From Clostridiales bacterium (GTDB taxonomy: Bacteria; Bacillota; Clostridia; Oscillospirales; Oscillospiraceae): a stretch of DNA of 8,078 bases. Shown here piece after piece: positions 1-5,212 of the stretch. The stretch covers positions 1-8,078 of the forward strand of contig JAAYFX010000057.1 in the NCBI GenBank assembly GCA_012728025.1, read 5' to 3'. Numbering within the stretch: position 1 is the first letter of the stretch; each line of letters opens with the position of its first letter. A model generated the notes under the pieces. That model did not search any database, was not told where the DNA came from, and worked only from the letters and a program-made list of their open reading frames with translations. The translations under genes and the position numbers were made by a program.

Positions 1-631
1 GTATGCTGATTTCCTTAGCCAGAAAGCGGTTTAAAAGGGAAATGCGGGAAAGGGGTCTTATTTCTTCCAGAAGGGCTTGCTTTTTTTCCGGACGCATATA
101 AATGTTCTGGGCAATATAGTCGGCTATGAAAGCAGGGTTATCCGAAGCCGCTATACGGGCAAGAAGTTCTGGAGGCAAGGTGCCCATAAGCCTTAGATAT
201 TCCTCAAAAAGGGCAATACACTGCCGAATAAGAGCCTCTGCCCTGACAGAGGAATATTTTGATGAAATCTCTATCTGCTCAAGATTGGCAAAATAAAAAT
301 CGTCATTTTCTTCAAGGCTCGCAAGCCTTGCTCTGGAAAGTCCCTCCACAAGAACACGAACACCGTCAGCTCCGGGTATGCGTAAAAGCTGCTTAATGCG
401 GCAAAGGGTTCCTATTTGATAAAGGTCCGTTTCCTCAGGGGCTTCCTTGGAAACATCTTTCTGAGCAACTATAAATATAAGGCGATTTGTGTTCATGGCG
501 GCATTTAGAGCAGCCACGGATTTTACACGGACAACATCAAAGTTAATGAGCATATCGGGGAAAACCGAAAGTCCGCGCATTGGCAGGAGAGGATAAGCCT
601 CTCTCTCCGGTGTGTTTTTAATTTCGTTCAT
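1..631 (-). CDS. lon: ATP-dependent protease Lon, N-terminal part (cut by window edge)
   Basis: Lon is a cytosolic AAA+ serine protease that degrades misfolded and regulatory proteins. About 210 residues are visible, all within the N-terminal substrate-binding (PUA-like) domain and the start of the following helical region. The opening motif YPLLPMRGLSVFPDM (about residues 13-27) matches the family's typical 'LPLLPLRGxVVFPGM'. Later come IGTLCRIKQLLRIPG and VLVEGLSRARL, which are standard Lon N-domain segments. The ATPase and Ser-Lys protease domains lie beyond the left edge. The ATG at 631 is preferred because the upstream TAGGA is spaced 5 nt from it; an in-frame ATG at 637 would overlap that site, and an in-frame TGA lies a few codons further up. 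Lon follows tig-clpP-clpX, as in many Firmicutes, but is separated from clpX by a terminator and so probably has its own promoter. Identity is secure; only completeness is lacking. Confidence 0.93.
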   Translation of the reverse strand, partial: MNEIKNTPEREAYPLLPMRGLSVFPDMLINFDVVRVKSVAALNAAMNTNRLIFIVAQKDVSKEAPEETDLYQIGTLCRIKQLLRIPGADGVRVLVEGLSRARLASLEENDDFYFANLEQIEISSKYSSVRAEALIRQCIALFEEYLRLMGTLPPELLARIAASDNPAFIADYIAQNIYMRPEKKQALLEEIRPLSRISLLNRFLAKEISI

Positions 632-636
632 AAGCA

Positions 637-643
637 TCCTACT
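637..643 (-). promoter_or_regulatory. Ribosome binding site deciding the lon start
   Basis: On the minus strand AGTAGGA runs directly into two in-frame ATGs (637 and 631). Only the second ATG has usable spacing (5 nt), so translation most likely begins at 631. The match to the anti-Shine-Dalgarno sequence is moderate, weaker than for tig or clpP. Confidence 0.55.
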
Positions 644-653
644 TTCGAGGGCA

Positions 654-666
654 AGTCAAATTGACT
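654..666. promoter_or_regulatory. Perfect 13-bp palindrome in the lon leader (possible operator)
   Basis: The sequence AGTCAA-A-TTGACT is a perfect inverted repeat with a one-base centre, 22 bp upstream of the lon ATG at 631. It lies downstream of the proposed lon -10 element (685-690), a position where a bound repressor could block transcription. The plus-strand heptad AGTCAAA fits one half-site of the CtsR heat-shock repressor (RGTCAAA). The tandem second half-site that CtsR needs is absent, so CtsR binding is not claimed. The structure is seen directly; the operator role is inference. Confidence 0.35.
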
Positions 667-684
667 GTTGTTTGCGACTTTCGC

Positions 685-712
685 CTTATACCAAAGCTTG
701 AAACATTTTAAT
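685..712 (-). promoter_or_regulatory. Candidate lon promoter (extended -10)
   Basis: The minus strand reads TGGTATAAG, an extended -10 element (TGnTATAAG; hexamer at 685-690). The best -35 hexamer at 16-17 nt spacing is poor (ATTAAA, 707-712), which is common when an extended -10 is present. Initiation would fall near 678, giving a leader of about 47 nt that contains the 654-666 palindrome. A separate lon promoter is expected because a terminator closes the upstream clpX transcript. Confidence 0.4.
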
Positions 713-764
713 GATACAGGCATTTAAATTCCGGTGATACCGATTGCGGACATATTATCAAAGA

Positions 765-784
765 AGCCGCACAAAAGTGCGGCT
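765..784 (-). terminator. Intrinsic terminator after clpX
   Basis: A perfect 8-bp GC-rich stem (AGCCGCAC / GTGCGGCT) with a four-base loop begins 15 bp beyond the clpX stop codon. On the minus strand it is followed by a modest T-rich run (TCTTTGAT). This should end the tig-clpP-clpX transcript and separate lon. Read on the plus strand, the stem is followed by CCCTGTGG, so it works only in the minus direction. Confidence 0.75.
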
Positions 785-799
785 CCCTGTGGTTTCAAC

Positions 800-2062
800 C
801 TATGCTCCCTTACGGTAGACAAGGGGTGAAGTGCCGTTGTTTATGCAATCGGCGGTAATAACGACTTTTGTAATGCTCTCATCAGAGGGCACCTCATACA
901 TAATGTCAGTCATGATACTTTCTGTTACGCTTCGCAGACCCCGAGCGCCAATTTCCATATCCACAGCCTTATCTGCAATTGCAGCCAAAGCCTCGTCCTC
1001 AAATATAAGCTCCACATCGTCATAGCTTAAAAGGGAGCTATACTGTTTTGTCAAGGCGTTTTTCGGCTCCTGAAGAATACGGATGAGGTCCTCTTTTCTA
1101 AGGGCATTTAGAGGGGCGATAACGGGTAAGCGGCCGATAAGCTCTGGAATAAGCCCGAATTTTAACAAATCATGGGGCTGAACCTCTTGCATAACGGCGT
1201 TTTTGTCCTCGTCTTTTTTGCTTCTGATTTCTGCACCGAAGCCCATGCTTTTACGGTCAAGGCGATTTTCGATTATCTTCTCAATACCGTCAAAAGCACC
1301 GCCGCATATAAAGAGAATATCTGTTGTATCAAGCTTTATAAATTCCTGATGGGGATGCTTTCTGCCGCCCTGAGGGGGGACATTTGCAACGGTTCCCTCA
1401 AGAATTTTTAAAAGTGCCTGCTGAACCCCCTCCCCTGAAACATCACGGGTTATGGAGGTGTTTTCACTCTTGCGGGAGATTTTATCCATTTCGTCAATGT
1501 AGATTATGCCACGTTCGGCTTTTTCAACATCAAAATCCGCTGCCTGCAAAAGGCGGAGCAAGATATTTTCCACGTCCTCGCCCACATAGCCAGCCTCTGT
1601 AAGGGTGGTGGCATCGGCAATGGCAAAGGGCACATCCAAAACCTTGGCCATAGTCTGTGCAAAAAGGGTTTTACCGCTTCCTGTGGGGCCTATAAGAAGA
1701 ATATTGCTTTTTTGAAGCTCCACATCATTACTTTTACCGTAAAGCACACGTTTATAGTGGTTGTATACGGCGACGGAAAGGGTGACTTTAGCTTTTTCCT
1801 GACCGATAATATAATCGTCAAGAACCTTCCTTATATCGGCCGGCTTTGGAAGGTTCCCCGGCTGCAGACCTAATTCCGCACAGCAGGCTTCAAGGTCACC
1901 GCTTTTTTCGGGGTCGTACATATCATCAACAATACTCATACACAAACGCACACATTCGTCGCAGATATAAGAGCCGTTTCCGGCAATCATCCTCTCAACA
2001 AGGGGCTGGGGCTTACCGCAGAAACTGCAACGAATGTTCTTATTTTCATCAAACTTTGCCAT
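800..2062 (-). CDS. clpX: ATP-dependent Clp protease ATP-binding subunit ClpX
   Basis: ClpX is a hexameric AAA+ unfoldase that recognises tagged or misfolded proteins in the cytosol and threads them into ClpP. The 420 residues are a normal length. The N-terminal C4 zinc-binding domain has Cys12, Cys15, Cys34 and Cys37. Then come Walker A GPTGSGKT (125-132), the pore loop GYVG (158-161), Walker B IIYIDE (186-191), the RKH loop (235-237), the arginine-finger region IPELIGRLPV (306-315) and sensor 2 GARGLRS (373-379). The ClpP-docking loop reads MGF (274-276) where IGF or LGF is usual. The ATG has AGAGGA upstream at 4 nt spacing. It follows clpP by 30 bp with no terminator or promoter visible between them, so the two are cotranscribed; an intrinsic terminator follows. 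Confidence 0.98.
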   Translation of the reverse strand: MAKFDENKNIRCSFCGKPQPLVERMIAGNGSYICDECVRLCMSIVDDMYDPEKSGDLEACCAELGLQPGNLPKPADIRKVLDDYIIGQEKAKVTLSVAVYNHYKRVLYGKSNDVELQKSNILLIGPTGSGKTLFAQTMAKVLDVPFAIADATTLTEAGYVGEDVENILLRLLQAADFDVEKAERGIIYIDEMDKISRKSENTSITRDVSGEGVQQALLKILEGTVANVPPQGGRKHPHQEFIKLDTTDILFICGGAFDGIEKIIENRLDRKSMGFGAEIRSKKDEDKNAVMQEVQPHDLLKFGLIPELIGRLPVIAPLNALRKEDLIRILQEPKNALTKQYSSLLSYDDVELIFEDEALAAIADKAVDMEIGARGLRSVTESIMTDIMYEVPSDESITKVVITADCINNGTSPLVYRKGA

Positions 2063-2092
2063 ATTTTCCTCTAACCACCGAACAATATAATT

Positions 2093-2677
2093 TTACATAC
2101 GTTTATAAAAAACCTTATCGATAAGACCGTATTCCTTGGCTTCCTCGGCGGTCATGAAGTTGTCACGCTCGCAGTCTGCCGCAATTTGCTCATAGGGCTT
2201 GCCGGTGTTTTCAGCAAGCATTCTGTTAAGCTTTTCCTTCATTTTAATAATACGCTTTGCCTGAATTTCAATATCCGTCGCCTGACCTTGGCTGCCGCCG
2301 GAGGGCTGATGAATCATAATTTCGGCATTGGGCAGGGCAATCCTTTTACCCTTGGCGCCGCTGGAGAGAAGGAAGGCGCCCATAGAAGCAGCAAGTCCTA
2401 TGCAGATGGTGGAAACGTCGGGCTTTATATACTGCATAGTGTCATATATGGCCATACCCGAGGTGATGCTTCCGCCGGGGCTGTTAATGTAAAACTGAAT
2501 GTCCTTATCTGGGTCTTGTGCCTCAAGATACAGAAGCTGGGCAACAATAAGGCTTGCTGTGGTATCGTTTACCTCTTCAGAAAGCATAACAATACGGTCA
2601 TTCAAAAGTCTTGAGAAAATATCGTACGAACGCTCTCCCCGAGAGGTCTGCTCTACAACATAAGGTACTAAACTCAT
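2093..2677 (-). CDS. clpP: ATP-dependent Clp protease proteolytic subunit ClpP
   Basis: ClpP forms a two-ring tetradecameric serine peptidase that cuts polypeptides delivered by ClpX or ClpC. The 194-residue product starts MSLVPYVVEQ, as typical bacterial ClpP does, with catalytic Ser98 (AASMGA), His123 (MIHQPSGG) and Asp172 (RDNF), the same numbering as in Bacillus subtilis ClpP. The reading frame stays open to a TTG at 2725, but the extra 16 residues resemble no ClpP leader. The ATG at 2677 has AAAGGAG at 8 nt spacing and is chosen. The product starts at the mature-type N-terminal segment that forms the axial gate, so no long propeptide is predicted. It sits 68 bp after tig and 30 bp before clpX, so unfoldase and peptidase are made from the same message. 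Confidence 0.98.
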   Translation of the reverse strand: MSLVPYVVEQTSRGERSYDIFSRLLNDRIVMLSEEVNDTTASLIVAQLLYLEAQDPDKDIQFYINSPGGSITSGMAIYDTMQYIKPDVSTICIGLAASMGAFLLSSGAKGKRIALPNAEIMIHQPSGGSQGQATDIEIQAKRIIKMKEKLNRMLAENTGKPYEQIAADCERDNFMTAEEAKEYGLIDKVFYKRM

Positions 2678-2685
2678 GGTATATT

Positions 2686-2692
2686 CTCCTTT
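2686..2692 (-). promoter_or_regulatory. Ribosome binding site deciding the clpP start
   Basis: AAAGGAG lies 8 nt before the ATG at 2677 and is the only strong site in the tig-clpP gap. It supports the short ClpP start over in-frame upstream codons (ATG at 2707 and 2695, TTG at 2725). Confidence 0.8.
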
Positions 2693-2745
2693 CATAACCG
2701 GTTTCATAAAAACACTTACGAACAATTCGGAAACGAATGCAGATA

Positions 2746-4053
2746 TTATTCTGCAGAAGCCTCGGTTTCCTCTGTGACTGCAACAGCAACAGCGGTTTCC
2801 ATTATAATGTCGTTCGCCTTCTTTTTGCGCATATCGTCAATCATTGAATCAACAGGAACGGAAGCCTTTATCTGCTCGACACTTACAGAGTAGGCATCGG
2901 CAATGCTTTTTATAGACTCTTCAAGCTCTTCGTCGGAAATCTGAATGTTTTCAGCCTCAGCAATGGCGGCAAGAAGAAGGTCTGTTTTAACCTGAGCCTC
3001 GGCCTGAGGACGAATAATGTTCTGGAAAGATACGGGGTCCATGCCGGAAAGACGCATATACTCTTCAAGGCGCATACCCTGATTCATAAGGCTGCGGTCA
3101 TATTCGTTCATGATGGAATACATACGTTCTTCTATCATGGCATCAGGCAAATCGCAGGTCATATTTTCTGTTGCCTTAGTCATAACATTAACGCCAAAGT
3201 CTTCGTCAACGGCCTTTGTGCGCTGACTTACAAGCTCCTCCATGATGACCTTTTTATACTCGTCAAGGGTGTCAAATTCAGAAACGTCCTTTGCAAACTC
3301 GTCGTCAAGCTCCGGAAGCTCTGTTTCGATAACCTCATGTACCTTTACTTTAAACACAACGGCCTTGCCGGCAAGGTTTTCATGGTAGTCCTCGGGGAAG
3401 GTGATGTTTATATCCCTTTCATCTCCCGCCTTCATGCCGACCATCTGGTCTTCAAAGCCGGGGACAAAGGTGTTAGAGCCAAGCTCAAGACGCTGGTTTT
3501 CATTTTTACCGCCGTCAAAGCGCTCACCGTCAAGGTAGCCGTCGTAATCAAGAACAACAATATCACCGGAAACAGCCTCACGCTCAACGGAAGTCTGGCG
3601 GCCGTTGCGCTTGCGCATTTCTTCAAGATACTTGTCCACATCGGCATCGGTGATATTTATTTCAAGCTTTTCAGCCTCTATGCCCTTGTACTGACCGAGG
3701 GTAATCTCGGGATAGGCGGCGACATTGAAGGAAAGCTCCAAAGCCTTATCGTCAGAAACATCGGCATTGGTAATTTCAGGGCGGCCGACGGTTTTCAGTT
3801 CTTCAGTTGTGACGGCATATTCAAATGCCTTAGGGCCAATATCTTCAATAGCATCGTCATAAAAGACATTTGCGCCGTACATACCCTCAATAACCATTCT
3901 GGGGGCCTTGCCCTTACGGAAGCCGGCGACGGCAATGTTCTTTCTATTTTTAAGGTAAGCGCCTGAGAGGGATTCTTCAAATTCCTCGGGGCTTACCTCT
4001 ACTTGAAAGGTTATAGTTTTGTTGTCCGGTCTTTCTACATTTTTGACAATCAT
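2746..4053 (-). CDS. tig: Trigger factor, ribosome-associated chaperone and prolyl isomerase
   Basis: Trigger factor docks at the ribosomal exit tunnel near protein L23 and shields nascent chains. The 435 residues match the usual family length. The N-terminal ribosome-binding domain carries the signature GFRKGKAPR (44-52). An FKBP-type peptidyl-prolyl isomerase domain spans about 162-245, with GDIVVLDYDG (163-172) and GSNTFVPGFE (192-201). The remaining C-terminal part is helical and charged, as expected for the SurA-like substrate-cradling arms, and ends in an alanine/glutamate-rich tail (VAVTEETEASAE). The ATG has an excellent AGGAGG at 8 nt spacing. It is first in the tig-clpP-clpX operon, with a strong promoter about 65 bp upstream and a hairpin in the leader. 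No frame damage or missing domain is seen. Confidence 0.98.
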   Translation of the reverse strand: MIVKNVERPDNKTITFQVEVSPEEFEESLSGAYLKNRKNIAVAGFRKGKAPRMVIEGMYGANVFYDDAIEDIGPKAFEYAVTTEELKTVGRPEITNADVSDDKALELSFNVAAYPEITLGQYKGIEAEKLEINITDADVDKYLEEMRKRNGRQTSVEREAVSGDIVVLDYDGYLDGERFDGGKNENQRLELGSNTFVPGFEDQMVGMKAGDERDINITFPEDYHENLAGKAVVFKVKVHEVIETELPELDDEFAKDVSEFDTLDEYKKVIMEELVSQRTKAVDEDFGVNVMTKATENMTCDLPDAMIEERMYSIMNEYDRSLMNQGMRLEEYMRLSGMDPVSFQNIIRPQAEAQVKTDLLLAAIAEAENIQISDEELEESIKSIADAYSVSVEQIKASVPVDSMIDDMRKKKANDIIMETAVAVAVTEETEASAE

Positions 4054-4074
4054 GGGGTTTTCCTCCTACATTTA

Positions 4075-4099
4075 CATCGGCAATCGCTATTACCCGATG
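4075..4099 (-). promoter_or_regulatory. Hairpin in the tig 5' leader
   Basis: The minus strand reads CATCGG, 13 nt, then CCGATG, a perfect 6-bp stem, ending 7 nt upstream of the AGGAGG ribosome binding site (4062-4067). Given the promoter at 4120-4148, it occupies the middle of a leader of roughly 60 nt. It could affect mRNA stability or ribosome access; no T-run follows, so it is not a terminator. It matches no riboswitch I know. The stem is visible; the role is inference. Confidence 0.35.
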
Positions 4100-4119
4100 A
4101 TACAAATTACATAAACAGC

Positions 4120-4148
4120 ATTGTAGCAGATGTTAATATTAATTGCAA
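4120..4148 (-). promoter_or_regulatory. Sigma-A type promoter of the tig-clpP-clpX operon
   Basis: The minus strand has -35 TTGCAA (4143-4148), a 17-nt spacer, and -10 TACAAT (4120-4125) preceded by TGC, making an extended -10. Both hexamers differ from consensus by only one or two bases and the spacing is optimal. Transcription should start near 4113, about 60 nt before the tig ATG. The spacer contains the 10-bp palindrome TTAATATTAA (4133-4142), which may be no more than AT-rich sequence. No CIRCE element or CtsR tandem heptad is seen nearby. Confidence 0.8.
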
Positions 4149-4174
4149 ACATTTTTTATTAACTTTTAACAAAC

Positions 4175-4870
4175 TTACGAGGCCATTAAAAGCCATGGGC
4201 TAAAGTTAAGGTAATCTGCCGAGACCATTTTGTGTACAGTGCCTCTTAAGCTGCCCTCAAAAACACCCTTTAGCCCTTTGCCGTGTATATGCCCCGCACA
4301 GCAGCAAACAGCCTTATATTGTTCCAGCATATCCAGTATTTCAGGGCATGAATATTCGCCGTATTTCGGCGGGTAGTGCAAAAATACATATTTGTCGCAG
4401 TCACCGGCGGCTTTAAGCGAGGCTTCAAGGCGCATAAGCTCACGATTTAATATTTTTTTGTCGTGGGCAGAGCCGGTATCCTCTTCATAAAACCAGCCAC
4501 GGGTACCGCAGATGGCGGTGTTTTCGTCGTAAAAGAAACAGTTGTTATTGAGAATGTCTATACTGCTTATGCCATGCTGGCTAAAGAAGTTTTTCATTTT
4601 TGTAGCCGTTGTCCACCAATAGTCGTGATTCCCCTTTAAAATAATTTTTCTTCCCGGAAAGCTGTCTATAAGAAGAAAATCCTCCAAAGCACCCTTTAAG
4701 TCCATGGCCCAACTGGAGTCCCCGCAGATAACAGTGACATCCTGTGGTGAAAGCTTTGAAAAGGACTGCTTTAGCTTTTCTGTATGGTTTTCCCAAATGG
4801 AACCAAAAATATCCATGGGCTTATTTGCTGTTTCCGAAAGATGAAGGTCTCCTATAACGTAAAGTGACAT
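4175..4870 (-). CDS. Calcineurin-like metallophosphoesterase (COG1768-like predicted phosphohydrolase)
   Basis: This 231-residue protein belongs to the two-metal metallophosphoesterase superfamily, which hydrolyses phosphomono- or diesters; its substrate is unknown. All motifs are present: GDLH (Asp8, His10), GD (Asp51), GNHD (Asn81-His82), His165 in LHYPP, and GHIH (His194, His196). The segments WAMDLKGALEDF and GNHDYWW and the compact size recall COG1768, judged from memory. There is no signal peptide or membrane segment, so it should be cytosolic. It has eight cysteines, three consecutive (189-191) beside the metal-binding GHIH. The frame is open to 5059, but the ATG at 4870 has UGGAG at 8 nt and begins at the canonical first strand (SLYVIGD); the longer form would run into the divergent gene. 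It ends 121 bp before tig with no clear terminator, so some read-through into tig is possible. Confidence 0.88.
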   Translation of the reverse strand: MSLYVIGDLHLSETANKPMDIFGSIWENHTEKLKQSFSKLSPQDVTVICGDSSWAMDLKGALEDFLLIDSFPGRKIILKGNHDYWWTTATKMKNFFSQHGISSIDILNNNCFFYDENTAICGTRGWFYEEDTGSAHDKKILNRELMRLEASLKAAGDCDKYVFLHYPPKYGEYSCPEILDMLEQYKAVCCCAGHIHGKGLKGVFEGSLRGTVHKMVSADYLNFSPWLLMAS

Positions 4871-4878
4871 AGCTTTGA

Positions 4879-4883
4879 CTCCA
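4879..4883 (-). promoter_or_regulatory. Ribosome binding site deciding the metallophosphoesterase start
   Basis: TGGAG lies 8 nt before the ATG at 4870. It supports the 231-residue product rather than the longer open frame that continues upstream. Confidence 0.6.
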
Positions 4884-4926
4884 GAATAAAAAACTTGAAT
4901 TTGATGATAATAAATAGGGCGGGGAT

Positions 4927-4955
4927 ATGTTATTATGCTTTTCTCCGTCTGTAAA
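4927..4955 (-). promoter_or_regulatory. Candidate promoter for the metallophosphoesterase gene
   Basis: On the minus strand TTTACA (4950-4955), a 17-nt spacer and TAACAT (4927-4932) form a plausible but imperfect sigma-A promoter, which would give a leader of about 50 nt. It is the best minus-strand candidate in the 108-bp region shared with the divergent gene. Other AT-rich hexamers are possible. Confidence 0.3.
4928..4936 (+). promoter_or_regulatory. Candidate extended -10 for the DUF1540 gene
   Basis: TGTTATTAT (TGnTATTAT) lies about 43 bp before the plus-strand ATG at 4979, with no good sigma-A -35 at normal spacing. It overlaps the proposed minus-strand -10 (4927-4932), so the two divergent promoters may be mutually exclusive. 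A different sigma factor cannot be excluded. Weak evidence. Confidence 0.25.
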
Positions 4956-4978
4956 TAAAAACAATTTGGAGGTAAATT

Positions 4979-5167
4979 ATGCACAATAATGCACAAGCAA
5001 ACAGGGATTGCCTTGATGGGGTAAAGTGTTCCGTTACAAGTTGCATTTACAACTGCCACGGCAATAATTGTGAAGCAAAGAACATTAAGGTTGCAAGCGA
5101 AAACGCAGAAATGAAAATGGATACCTTCTGTTCAACCTTCTCCCCTAGAAATGGCGAAATGCACTAA
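4979..5167 (+). CDS. Small cysteine-rich DUF1540 domain protein
   Basis: This 62-residue protein of unknown function is the only plus-strand gene here. It has six cysteines (11, 17, 22, 26, 31, 51). The central segment CSVTSCIYN-C....C.AK.I.V, followed by a distal Cys in DTFCSTF, matches the DUF1540 pattern as I recall it; those proteins are short, common in Clostridia and Bacilli, and probably bind a metal through the cysteines. The start is well supported by GGAGG (4968-4972) at 6 nt spacing, and the cysteine pattern rules out a chance frame. No signal peptide or membrane segment is present. It is convergent with thrC, 45 bp away, and divergent from the metallophosphoesterase. Function unknown; a role in metal handling or in spores would be speculation. 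Confidence 0.85.
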   Translation: MHNNAQANRDCLDGVKCSVTSCIYNCHGNNCEAKNIKVASENAEMKMDTFCSTFSPRNGEMH

Positions 5168-5171
5168 GATG

Positions 5172-5197
5172 GGCGCGGGGCAAAAAAGCCCCACGCT
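5172..5197. terminator. GC-rich hairpin between the convergent thrC and DUF1540 genes
   Basis: The stem GCG-C-GGGGC / GCCCC-A-CGC (5173-5196, one C/A mismatch, with a possible extra G-U pair) encloses a six-base A loop (T on the minus strand). It starts 5 bp after the DUF1540 stop and 16 bp after the thrC stop, where a two-way terminator is expected. Neither strand has a clear T-run after the stem, so it may act as a weak terminator or as a 3'-end stabiliser after processing. Confidence 0.45.
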
Positions 5198-5212
5198 ACA
5201 TATACCTTGCGG

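Noticed and set aside
654..670. CtsR operator upstream of lon
   Set aside because: One heptad (AGTCAAA) fits RGTCAAA, but the position of the required tandem copy reads ACTGTTG, so only an overlapping inverted half-site exists.
2186..2614. A 142-residue plus-strand open frame opposite clpP
   Set aside because: It has no ribosome binding site or recognisable motif, and ClpP with its full catalytic triad is on the other strand.
2678..2725. A 16-residue N-terminal extension of ClpP, as a propeptide
   Set aside because: It would begin at a TTG without a ribosome binding site, whereas the ATG at 2677 has AAAGGAG and starts at the usual ClpP N-terminus.
3337..3966. A 209-residue plus-strand open frame opposite tig
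   Set aside because: It lies entirely antisense to a well-supported trigger factor gene, has no ribosome binding site, and its composition reflects the complement of tig codons.
4133..4142. TTAATATTAA palindrome in the tig promoter spacer as an operator
   Set aside because: A 10-bp palindrome made only of A and T is likely by chance in an AT-rich spacer; it is noted in the promoter entry only.
4871..5059. A 63-residue N-terminal extension of the metallophosphoesterase
   Set aside because: It would overlap the divergent DUF1540 gene, shows no domain, and lies before a good ribosome binding site and the canonical first strand of the fold.
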